Of a stretch of 64,000 nt of DNA, positions 35,226 through 47,800 are shown in pieces (the stretch's first letter is position 1; each line of letters opens with the position of its first letter). Source of the DNA: Penium margaritaceum (Eukaryota > Streptophyta > Zygnematophyceae > Desmidiales > Peniaceae). A program made the position numbers and the translations under genes. A model generated the notes under the pieces. It was not told the DNA's origin and made no database searches. It saw nothing but the letters and a program-made list of their open reading frames with translations. Where the stretch lies: the NCBI GenBank assembly GCA_023375785.1, contig SZWC01000029.1, positions 508,353 to 572,352 on the forward strand, in the 5' to 3' direction.

Positions 35226-36635
35226 ATGCCCATGAGCCCTAAGGCCCTGGCTGACTACACGTGCCCGTGTGTGTGGTGCGGAGAGAACCTCCCTGCTGAA
35301 CCACTCCTAAAGGTGGTATGCCGGGTATGCGTGGATCCAGCGCATCAGTATGCCGACGGAGCATCCAAGACCTGCATCGGACGAAATCGAACCTGCCTGC
35401 GATGCCTGAAGGAGGCTGCTAAACGGGAGGCCGCAAAGAAAAGGGATGAGGAAGAGGGGGCAGGACCCGGCGCTGGGGGAGCGCCGCCCCGCGGGAGATG
35501 GGAACCACAGGAGGAGGAAGAGGAAGAGAAGGAAGAAGGGCCTCCAGAGCAAAAGAGAGGTCCGCGCTCCATTTCCGGGGCCATTATGAGGCCGTGGCAG
35601 GCGGAGGGACGAGTCGCGGCGGAAGAGAAAAGGAGGAAGGAACTGGAAGAAAAGAAATGCGCTCAATGCGGCCAATGGTAGGGGGTGGAGGTGCAGGACT
35701 GTGGCGGATGCCTACGCAAGATCTGCACTGGTTACTTGGCCCCACCTCGTGATGGACGCGGAGGGCTAAGCGGGGCTGCAGTGTGCAGGAGATGCAGGGA
35801 GGAGGTCGAGAGGCAACGAGGCATTTGCAGGGCACCGCGAGTGAATGTGGGAGAGGAAGAGGAAGAATCAGAGGAAGAGGAGGAACCGGGAATGGAAGGG
35901 CACCAATCCGCGACATGCCCTACATGCCTAAAGACCGTGCCGGACGGGGAAAAATGTGTTGTCTGCACATGGTTGGCGCACCACAAATGCCTGGTGGCCG
36001 GCAGCTCCGCCTGGAAGGGCCAATGCCACCAATGTGTGGGCAATGAGCTCCTCGAGGCAGACTGCTACCTCAGCTTCATCACGGAGACCCGAGAACCTGC
36101 TTGCGTAGCCTGCCACGAAGGGATGGCGGAGTTCGGCAAGGGATGTGGCATGTGCTTGAAACTGTGCCATCTGCGGTGTGGCAAGAGGGGCAAGGAAGGA
36201 GTATGGACATGCCACCAATGCTTGGCACAGCCCAAAAAAGCACACTGGGGTGCGGAGAACTCTGGACTGTAGTGCTGCGGAGACGGATGTATGGGGGTAG
36301 TCACAGGGACAGCGTACCATTGTGAGCACTATGGAGGATGGGCCCACGCACATTGCGCCACAGAGGTGGGCAGGAATGAGGAGGGGCTGATGGTGTACCG
36401 CTGCACCAGCTGCAGGACATACGAACAAATCTCCCATTGCTCTACCTGCAAGAAGAGACTGGGCGCGGAAGACATCACTGCCGGTGCCAGGTGTGAGGGA
36501 TGCCAGCTGTATGTGCATCAAGAATGCTCCGCGTGTTATCAGCGTGAAGGTGGAGAGATGGAAACCTACTGCCACCCTTGTCAACAGCGGCAGCGGCCAG
36601 CCCCCCAAGGAAAGTTCACTCGCCTGTTGAAATGA
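35226..36635 (+). pseudogene. Cysteine-rich PHD-like finger region of the retroelement
   Basis: A plus-strand region following the integrase and packed with regularly spaced Cys and His: CPCVWCGENL, CRVCVDPAH, CLRCLK, CAQCGQW, CPTCLKTVPDG ... CVVCTWLAHHKC, CVACHEG ... CGMCLKLCHLRC ... WTCHQC, CSTCKKRL ... CEGCQLYVHQEC ... CHPC. The C-x2-C, then H/C-x2-C, then W-x-C-x2-C pattern is that of PHD and related treble-clef zinc fingers, at least three to four in series, with acidic low-complexity linkers rich in Glu. PHD fingers usually read histone H3 tails. In this position it could be an extra targeting or accessory protein in place of a chromodomain or envelope. Decayed, treated as fossil. Confidence 0.7.
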
Positions 36636-37313
36636 GGAGACTCTGGGACAGAGTCTTGGAAAAGGGGGGTTGGGGGCATCAGTGCCAAGCGAGGATCCAC
36701 TGCATCTCCGCTGAGGAAAATATGGATCCGCGGAGGAGAAATCACCGCCATCCATAGATCTGCGGAACAAAGCTTCCGCGGCCGGTGATCTGTGGAGGAG
36801 GATAGCAGGGAAACCGCGGAGTGTCGGAGAATGCGCAAGGCATGCTGGCTCTCGCACGATAATTGCGGTAGAGTGTGGGGTGGCGCGGAATCCAGAAGCA
36901 ATCGGGGAGAAGAGGTGGGAAACGTTGTCGCCAGGAGGCAAATATGGCCGCAGAAGAATAGGAAAGGGAGGAAGAGAAGGATGGGAATCCGCGGTGAGAA
37001 TTGAACATGGGTCGAGCCGCGGAGAAGCTGAAGCAGCGGACGTGCAGAGATGCACGTCGACAGGGCCAGACGTCAAAGGGGAGCTTGACCAATGAGAGCT
37101 CAAGATGGGCAGCGATAATCAAGCAGGAGGGCCGGGAGGACGCACTGCGCGAAGACGAAGATTCAAGGAAGAACACAAGACCGCGAGCGTTCAAGCCGCG
37201 GACTAAAGGAAGATGTAGTGGCAGAACAAGGAAAAATAGTAGTGAAGAATGTGTGTGTATGTGTCAAGGATGAGACCCGCGGCGCGTGAAGCGCGCCGCG
37301 CGGAGTCCGAAAT
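36636..37313 (+). other. GC-rich untranslated stretch with repeated CCGCGG
   Basis: Between the cysteine-rich region and the candidate LTR. No convincing coding sequence. The palindrome CCGCGG occurs seven times here and three more in the LTR, far above expectation for a hexamer. An inverted repeat lies at 37278-37300. Confidence 0.6.
37278..37300. repeat. 9-bp inverted repeat (hairpin)
   Basis: CGCGGCGCG (37278-37286), a 5-nt spacer TGAAG, then CGCGCCGCG (37292-37300): a perfect all-GC 9-bp stem about 24 bp upstream of the candidate LTR. It could fold in RNA as a stable hairpin. Function unknown. Confidence 0.85.
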
Positions 37314-37324
37314 AAGGGAAGGAG
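37314..37324 (+). promoter_or_regulatory. Candidate polypurine tract
   Basis: AAGGGAAGGAG, an uninterrupted purine run directly before the TGATGGG start of the candidate LTR. In LTR elements such a tract primes plus-strand DNA synthesis at this position. Confidence 0.65.
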
Positions 37325-37982
37325 TGATGGGAGGTGTCTTAGAGAACTAGTTTTGGAGGAACTAGTCAAATCTGGCCAATTGCCGAACTTGCCTCCCCTT
37401 TATCTGATCTCTTGTGACTTGAGTCAGTGTAAGTCTATTTCCCGCTCATGAGCTCAACAGTCCTTCTGTCTCATCAATCTGCGCGAGTGCTTGTCTTGGT
37501 TCACACCCACGCTCCACCCTCTAAGATCCGCACCAGTTGAGGAACTTGCAAGCGTACTCTCCGCGGAGTTGTCCCGCGGAGGACGAATTCATATCCTCTA
37601 AGTGCGCGCGGAACACACTATTCAATCCACCCCTCCTGCGAGAAACCCAAGATACCGTTGAGTGCTATTGTCACCACGGAGCACAAGTCGGGCAAGGAGT
37701 GCTATTGGCGACTCCGCGGCCTTGCATACGACCACGGAACGGGGTTCTGCAGGCGAAGGAGTCAGAGGCCACGAGGTGGCGGACTCTCGTGCTGGCAAGG
37801 AGGGAGCCACGGAGCACTGCCTACGACTGGGACCAAAAAAGTGCGAAGCATCCTCAGAAGTTCAGGAGAGATAGCGAAGGAGTGACCAGCAAAATCGCGG
37901 AACGGCAAATCGCAGAGCAGAAGCAAACACACAGTTGGGAAGCGCGGAAGTAGCATTGTGCGCGGCAAATTTGAGGGTATCA
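37325..37982 (+). repeat. Candidate 3' LTR (658 bp)
   Basis: Begins TGATGGGAGG directly after the purine tract and ends GGGTATCA at the exact edge of the 11-bp array. The ends form a short inverted repeat (TGAT ... ATCA) with the canonical TG...CA. It contains GAACTAGT twice (37344, 37359) and CCGCGG three times. A second copy is not present in this window, so the right boundary is well supported by position and termini but LTR identity is not proven. Confidence 0.65.
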
Positions 37983-38798
37983 AGGGTGTAACTAGTGTGC
38001 AAGTTGGTCACAACTAAGGTGCAACTAAGGCGCAATTAGCGCACAAGTAGGGCACAAGTAAGACACAACTAAAGCGCAACTAGGGCATAACTAGGGTGTA
38101 GCTAGTGCCCAACTAAGGCACAAATAAGGCGCAAGAAGGGTGCCTGTAGGGCGCACGTAGGGTGCAATAAGGACGCAAATAGGGTGCAAATGGGGTGCAA
38201 CTAGGGCGCAACTATGGCGTAACTAGGGCGTGACTAGGGCGCGACTAGGGCGCGACTAGGGCGCAAGTAGGGCGCAACTAGGGTGCAACTAGGGCGCAAC
38301 TAGGGTGCAACTAGGGCGCAACTACGGTGCAACTAGGGCGCAACTAGGGTGCACCTAAAGTGCAGCTAGGACGAAACTAGGGTGCAACTAGGGCGCAAGA
38401 AGGGTGCAAATAGGACGCAAGTAGGGCGCAAGTAGGGCGCAAGTAGAGTGCAATTGTGGAACAAGTGGGGCACAACTAGGGTATAACAAGGGGGCAACTA
38501 GGACGCAACTTGAGCGCAACGAGGGCGCAACAAGGGTGCAACGAGGGCGCAACGAGGGCGCAACAAGGGCCCAAAAAGGGTGCAACTAGGACGCAACTAG
38601 GGCAAAACTAGGGCGCAACTAGGGCGCAAATAGGGTACAACTAGGACGCAATAAGGGCACAAGTAGGATACAAGTAGGGTGCAAGTATGTTGCAACGTGT
38701 GCGCAACCAGGGCGCAACTAGTGCATAACTAGGGTGCAACTAGGGCGCAACGAGGGCACAACTAGGGTGCAAGTAGGACGCAACTAGGGTGCGACTAG
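37983..38798 (+). repeat. 11-bp satellite, forward orientation (copy B)
   Basis: About 74 units of the CTAGGGCGCAA family starting immediately at the end of the element. The first 200 bp follow the variant order of copy A from about 18045 (CTAGTGTGCAAGTTGG, then ACTAAGG units, then GTGCAATAAGG), and GTAGCTAGTGCCCAAC lies at 38098. Confidence 0.95.
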
Positions 38799-38811
38799 TT
38801 GCACCCTAGTT
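38782..38811. repeat. Inverted repeat at strand switch of 11-bp array
   Basis: AACTAGGGTGC (38782-38792), 8-bp spacer GACTAGTT, GCACCCTAGTT (38801-38811). The arms are perfect reverse complements and mark where the 11-bp family changes strand. Confidence 0.92.
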
Positions 38812-38898
38812 ACGCCCTCATTGTGCCCTTGTTATACCCTAGTTGCGCACTAGTTGCACACTAGTTGTGCCCTAGTTGCGCACTAGTTGCACCCTAGT
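38799..38898 (-). repeat. 11-bp satellite, inverted orientation
   Basis: About nine inverted units (CCCTAGTTGCG and variants) between the strand switch and the inverted 10-bp array. The junction reads GCACCCTAGTACTTAAACGC. Confidence 0.93.
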
Positions 38899-41800
38899 AC
38901 TTAAACGCAAGAACACATACTCACATGCACTTACACGTACTTACATGCACTTACACGCACGTACAAGCACTTATACGCACGAATATGCACTTACACGCAC
39001 TTACACGCACTTACACGCACTTACACGCACCTACACACACTTACACGTACTTACACGCACTTACACGTACTTATACATACTTACATGCACTTACACACAC
39101 TTACACGCACGTACACACACTTACACATATTTACACAAACTTACACATACTTACACGCACTTACATGCACTTACATCCACTTACACGCACTTACACGTAC
39201 TTACATGCACTTGCATGCAGTTACACGCAGTTACACGCAGTTACACATACGTACACGCACTTGAACACACTTATACGTACTTACACACACTTACACGCAC
39301 TAACACGTACTTATGCGCATTTATAAATACTTACACGTATTTACATGCACTTACACGCAATTACACGCACTTACACACAGTTATACGGACTTAGACACAC
39401 GTACACGCACTAACGTATACTTACATGCACTTACACATACTTACCCACACTTACACACACTTACATGCACTAACACTTACTTACAGAGTATTCCACGCAC
39501 TTTCACATACATACACACACTTACATGCACTTACACGCACTTACACAAAATTACACGTTCTTACACCTACTTACACAATGTTCCAAGCACGTACACATAC
39601 TTACATGCACTTACACGTACTTACACGCACTTACCCGCACTTGCACACACATGTACGTACTTACATATACTTACACGCACTTGCACGCACTTACACGTAC
39701 TTACACGCACTTACACGCACTTACACTTACACGCACTTTCGCGCACTTACACGCACTTACACGCACTTACATGCACTTACAATAACTTACATGCACTTAT
39801 ACCTACTTACACGCAGTTATACACACTTACACATACTTACACGTACTTACACGCACGAACACGTACTTACACGCACTTACACGCACTTACATGCACTTAC
39901 ACGCACTTACACATACTTACACGTACTTACATGTACGTACACACACTTACCCACAATTACACGTACTTACACGCAGTTGCACACACTTACACGCGCTTAC
40001 ACGCTCTAACACACACTTACACGTACTTACACGCACTTCCACAGGGTTCATTGTACTTACACGCACTTACACATACTTACACGAATTTACACACACTTAC
40101 ACCTACCTACACGTACTTACACGCACTTACAAACACTTAGATACACTTACACGTACTTACACGCACTTACACGTAATTATACGTACTTACACGCACCTAC
40201 ACACACTTACACGTACTTACACGCACTTACACGCACTTACATGCACTTACACACACTTACACGTACTTACACGTACTTATAGGTACTTACACGCACTTAC
40301 ACGCACTTACACACACTTACACGCACTTACACACACTAACATGCACTTACACACACTTACATACACTTACACGTAGTAACATGCACTTACACGTACGTAT
40401 ACAAACTTACACGCACTTACACACACTTACACATATGATACAGTTACACACAGTAACACGCACTTACACACACTTACACAAACGTATACGCACTTACACG
40501 TACTTACACATAGTGACTCGCAGTTATACACAGTTACACGCACTTATATGCACTTACATGTACTTACACGCACTTACACACTTATACGTACTTACATGCA
40601 CTTACATGCACTTACACATACTTACACGTACTCACACGCACTTACACGCACTTACACGCACTTACACACACTTACACGCACTTACAAACACTTACACACA
40701 CTTACACGTACTTACATGCACTTACATGCACTTACACGCAGTTAATTAGACTTACACGCACCAATACGTACTTACACGAACGTATACGGACTTACGCGCA
40801 TTTACACATACTTACACACACTTACAAACACTTACACGTACTTACACGCACTTACACGCACTTACATACACTTACACACACTTACATGAACTTATATCCA
40901 CTTACACGCACTTACACACACTTACACGTACTTACACACACTTACATGCACTTACACATACTTACACACACTTACACACACTTACACATACTTGCATATA
41001 CTTACACACACTTACACGCTCTAACACGCACTTACACACACTTACACGCACTTAGATACAGTTAATTGCACTTACATGCACTTACACACACTTACACAAA
41101 CATACTCCCCGTGACACGTACTTATATGCACTTACACGCACTTCCTCCTACTTACACGTACTTACACGCACACGCAATTACACAGACTTACACACAGTTA
41201 CATGCAGTTACACGCACTTAAACACACTTACACGCACTTACAAGCACGTATACCCACTTATATGCACTTACACGGACTTACACATACTTATACGTAGTTA
41301 TACGCAGTTATATGCACTTATAGAGTGTTCCACTCACTTACACGCACTTACACGCACTTACACACACTTATATGCACTTACACGCACTCGCACGTACTTG
41401 TACGCACTTACACATACTTACACGTACTTAGAGGTACTTATATGCACTTACACGTACTTACACACACTTACATACACTTACACGCACTTACACACACTTA
41501 CACGCACTTACATATACTTACACGCAGTTAATTACACCTACACGCACTTACACACACTTACACAAACTTATACGCACTTACACGTACTTACAAGTACTTA
41601 CATGCACTTACAAATACTTACACGTACTTACACGCACTGACACGTGCTTACATGCACTTACACATACTTACACACACTTACATGCACTTACACGGACTTA
41701 CAGACACTTACACGCACTAACACGTACTTGCACACACTTACACGCACTTAGATACTCTAACACGCACTTACATGCACTTACACACAGTTCATTGCACTTA

Positions 41801-44800
41801 CACATACTTACACGAACATACACCCACTTACACGCACTTACACGTACTTACACGCACTTACAACTACTAACATGTACTTACACGTACTTACACGCACTTG
41901 CACGCACTTCCACGTACTTACACACACTTACATGTACTTACACGCACTTACACGTACTTAAACATACTTACACACAGTTACACGCAGTTACTCACAGTTC
42001 AACGCCCTTACACACACTTACACACACTTACACACACTTACACGCACATATAAGCACTTATACCCACTTACACGCACTTACACGCACTTACACGCACTTA
42101 TACGTACTTAAACACACATATACTTACTTACACGTACTTACACGTACTTACATGCACTTACAACCAATTACACGTACTTACTCCCACTTATATATGGTTA
42201 CACACACTTGCACATACTTACACACACTCACACGTACTTACACGCACTTACATGCACTTATACGCACGTATTCGCACTTACACGCACTTACATGCACTTA
42301 CTCGCACTTATACATACTTACAAGCACTTACACGCACTTACACCCACTTATACGTACTTATATCTACTTACACACACTTACACATACTTACACGTACTTA
42401 TACGCACTTACACAAACTTACACGCAATTACACGCGCTTAGAAGCACTTGTACACACATGCACACACTTACACAGACTTACACGCACTCTTAAACGCACT
42501 TACATACACTTACACGCACTTAAATGCACGTACACGAACTTACACGCACTCATACGCACTTACACGTACTTACGCATACTTACACGTACTTACATGCACT
42601 CGCACACACTTACACGCACTTACACGCTCTAACACGCACTTACATGCACGTACACGCACTTACACGCACTAAATTGCACTTACACGCACTTACATGTACT
42701 TATACAAACATACATCCACTTACACGTACTTACACACACTTACACGCACTTACACGCACTTACACGCACTTACACACACTTACACGCACGTACACGTACT
42801 TATACGCACTTATAAATAGTTACACACAGTTATATGCACATACACGTACTTACACACACTTACACACACTTACACGCATGTACACGTACTTATACGCACT
42901 TACACACACTTACACACACTTACACACAGTTACATGCAGTTACATGTACTTACACGCAGTTGCACACACTTACACATACTTGCACATACTTACACACACT
43001 TCCAAGCACTTACACGCACCTACACGCAGTTATACGTACTAACACGTACTTATACGCACTTACACACACTTAGACATATTTACACGAACTTACATGCACT
43101 TACACGTACTTACATCCACTTACACGTACTTATACGCAGTTATACGCACTTACACACACTTACACGAACTTACATGTACTTACATGCACTTATGCACTTA
43201 CATGAACTTACATGCACTTACACATACTTACATGCAATTACACACATTTACACCCACTTACACGTACTGACATGTACTTACACGCAGTTACACGCAATTA
43301 CACGCACTTACATGCACTTACATGCACTTACATGTAGTTAATTGCACTTACACATACTTACACACATTTACACGAACTTACACGCACTTACATGCACTTA
43401 CACGTACTTACATGCACTTACAAACACTTACACGTACTTGCACGCACTTACTCCCAATTACATACATTTACACACTATTACACGCACTTACATGCACTTA
43501 CACATACTTACATGCACTTATAGGCACTTACACACACTTACACACACTTACACACAATTACATGCACTTACACGCACTTATACATACTTACACGTACTTA
43601 CACGAACTTGCACACACATACACGCACTTACACGCTCTAACACGCTCTTACATGCACTTACACGCACTTACACGCAGTTAATTGCACTTACACGTACGTA
43701 CACGTACTTATATGAACACACACACTTACACGCTTTTACATGCACTTACACACACTTACAGACACTTACATGTACTTACACGTACTGACACGCACTTACA
43801 CGCAGTTACACGCAGTTATACGTAGTTACATGCACTTACACGCACTTACACATACTGACACACACTTACACGCAGTTACACGCACTTACACGCACTTACA
43901 CGCACTTACACGCACTTACATGCACTTACACACACTAACATGAACTTACATACACTTACACCCACTAACACAATTACATGCACTTACAAGTACTTATACG
44001 CACTTACACACAGTTACACGCACATACACATGGGAACACGCAGTTACACGCACTTACACACACTTACACACACTTACACGTACTTATACACACTTATTCA
44101 CACTTAAACATGCTTACACGCACTTACATGCACTTACACGCAATTACATGTACTTACATGTACTTACACGCACTTACATGCACTTACACACACTTACACA
44201 CACTTACATGCACTTACAAGCACTTGCACACGCTTACACGTACATACACGTACTAACACACAATCATACACACTTACAAGCACTTACAAGAACTTACACG
44301 TACTTACATGAACTTACACGCACTTACACGCACTTACAAACACATACACGTAACTACACGCACTTACACAAACTTACACGCACTTACACATACTTACACG
44401 TACTTACACTCACTTACATGCACTTACACGTACTTACACGCACTTACACACACTTACACACCGTTATACACACTCACACACAGTTACACACACTTACATG
44501 CACTTACACACACTTACACGCACTTACAAGCACTTACACGTACTTATACGCACTTACACATACCTACATGCACTTACACACACTTACACGCACTTACACG
44601 GACTTACACGCACTTACACGCACTTACAGGCACTTAGACACACACGCACTTACACGTACTTACATGTAGTTACACGTACTTACACGCAATTACATGTACT
44701 TACACGCACTTACACATAATTACACGTACATACATGCACTTACACGCACTTACACACAGTTACACGCACTTACACGCACTTACATGCACTTACACACACT

Positions 44801-47800
44801 CATCCGCACTTCTCCGCACTTACACGCAGATACACACACTTACACGCACTTACATGCACTTATACGCACTTACACATACTTACACGCACATATACGCAGT
44901 TACAAAAAGTTATGCACACTTATACGCATTACATGCACTTACACACACTTATAAGCACTTGTACGTACTTACACGCACTTAACCGTGCTTACACGCACTT
45001 ACATGCACTTACACGCACTTAAACATATTTACACATACTTACACGCACATACACGCACTTATATGAACTTACACACACTTACACATACTTACACACAATT
45101 ACACGCACTTACATGCACTTACACGTACTTATACGCACTTACACGTCGTTACAATCACTTACATGCACTTGTATGTACTTATACGCACTTACACGCACTT
45201 ACACGCACTTACACGCACTTATATGCACTTACATGTACTTACACATGCTTACACGTACTTACATACACATACCTGCACTTACATGCACTTACACACACTT
45301 ACACGTACTTGCACGCACTTAAACGCACTTACACGTACTTACACATACTTACATGCACGTACACGCACATACACGCACTTACATGCACTTACACATACTT
45401 ACACGTACTTACACACACTTACACATACTTGCACGCAGTTACATGCACTTACACGCACTTACACATACTTACACGCACTTACACGCATGTACACACAGTT
45501 ACACGCAGGTATACACACTTACATGTACTTACACATACTTACACGTACTTATACTCAATTACACGTACTTACACGCACTTACACGCACTTCTACATACTT
45601 AAACACACTTACACGCAGTTATATATACTTACACATACTCACACGCACGTACACACACTAACACGCACTTACACACACTTACACGCACTTTGAAGCACAA
45701 ATACGCACTTACAGGCACTTACATGCACTTACTCACACTTACACACACTTACACCCACTTAGATGTACTTACACGTACGTATACACTTTTACACGCCCTT
45801 ACACACACTTATACGCACGTACACGCACTTACACGCATTTACACAAACTTACACATACTTACACGCACTTACATGCACTTACATGCACTTAAATGCACTT
45901 ACACCCACTTACACGCACTTACACGCACTTACATGCAGTTACACACAGTTACACACAGTTATACGTACTTACACACACTCACACGCACTTATACGCACTA
46001 ACATGTACTTACACGCATTTACATATACTTATACGCATCTATACACACTTACATGCATTTACATGCACTTATACAAAATTACACACACTTACACGCAGTT
46101 ATACGCACTTACATGCACATACACGCTCTTACGTATACTTACACGTACTTACACGCACTTACACGCACTTAAACGCACTTACACGCACTTACACGCACTT
46201 ACACCTACATACACAGTATTCCACGCACTTACACGTACGTACACACACTTACATGCACTAACACGCACTTACATGCACTTACACAAACATACACCTACTT
46301 ACACAATGTTCCACGTACTTACACGTACTTACATGCACTTCCACGTACTTACACGCACTTACACGTACTTGCACACACTTGTACGTACTTACACATACTT
46401 ACACGCACTTGTACACACTTACACGTACTTACATCCACTTACACACACTTACATACACTTACACCTACTTATGCGCACTTACACGCACTTACACGCACCA
46501 ACACGTACTTACAAGAACTTACATGCACGTATACCCACTTACACGGTCTTACACGCACTTGCACACACTTCCACGCACTTACACGCTCTAACACGCACTT
46601 ACATGCACTGAAACGCACTTACACGCAGTTAATTGCACTTACACGCACGTACACGTACTTATACGAACATACACCCATTTACATGCACTTACACATACTT
46701 AAACACACTTACAAGCACTTACATGCACTTACACGTACTTAAAAGCACTTACACACAGTTGCACGCAGTTACACGCAGTTACACGCACTTTCACACACAT
46801 ACACGTACTTACACGCACTTTCACGCACTTACACGCACTTACACGTATTTACACGCACTTACACACACTTACATACACTTACACACACTTACACGTACTT
46901 ACATACACTTACACACACTAACACGCACTTTCATGCACTTACACGTACTTATACGCACTTACACACACTTGCATGCACTTACACACAGCTACACGCAGTT
47001 ACCCGCACTTACATATACTTACACGTACTTACACGTACTTGTATGCACTTACTCACACTTCCACGTACTTACATACACTTACACGTACTTACACGTACTT
47101 ATAAGTACTTACACGCACTTACACACAGTTACACTCACCTATACACACTTACACACACTTACATGCACTTACACGCACTTACACGCACTTACACGCACTT
47201 ACACGTACTTACACTTATTGACACACACTTACACACACTTACAAATACTTACATGCAATTACACGCACTTTCACAAACTTACACGTACTTACACGTACTT
47301 ATACGCACTTACACGCACTTACATGCACTTACATGTACTTACACGCAATTACACACACTTACACGTAGCTACACGCGCTTACACACAGTTATACGCACTT
47401 AAACACACTTATACGCACTTACACGTACTTAGAAGCACTTACACATACTTACACGCACTTACACACACTTACATGTACTTACACGCACTTACACGTACTT
47501 ACACGCAGTTACACACACTTACACGTACTTAGAGGCACTTACACACAATTACACACACTTACACGTACTTACACGTACTTACACGTACTTACACGGACTT
47601 ACGTGTACTTTTACGCACTTACACATAATTACATGTACTTACACGCACGTACACACACGTATACGCACTTACACGCACTTACACGCACTTATCCGCACTT
47701 ACACGCACTTACACACAGTTACTCTTACTTACACGAACTTACATGCGCTTATACCCACTTACACGTACTTACACGCACTTATACGCAGTTATACACACTT

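Larger units (their letters stand above)
30903..37982 (+). mobile_element. Decayed LTR-retrotransposon, Gypsy (Metaviridae)-like
   Basis: A GC-rich non-repetitive island between satellite arrays. Parts on the plus strand, in order: an N-terminal structural (gag-like) region, an integrase region with zinc-binding and DDE core domains, a cysteine-rich region with PHD-like fingers, a GC-rich untranslated stretch, a purine tract and a candidate 3' LTR. I recognise no reverse transcriptase or protease and find no matching LTR on the left. The coding part is broken, with at least about half a dozen interruptions, so it is a fossil. Age cannot be derived from LTR divergence because only one LTR is seen; the decay suggests it is not recent. 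A Ginger-type DNA transposon, which carries a related integrase, is the main alternative; the purine tract and TG...CA end favour the LTR reading. Confidence 0.75.

Noticed and set aside
35928-37103. 391-codon minus-strand open frame
   Set aside because: It lies opposite the cysteine-rich plus-strand region, has no recognisable domain, and its composition is that of the complement of GC-rich coding sequence.
30903-37982. Polinton/Maverick or Ginger DNA transposon
   Set aside because: No protein-primed polymerase, capsid or ATPase is recognised and no terminal inverted repeats are seen. The purine tract and TG...CA terminus fit an LTR element better, although Ginger is not fully excluded.
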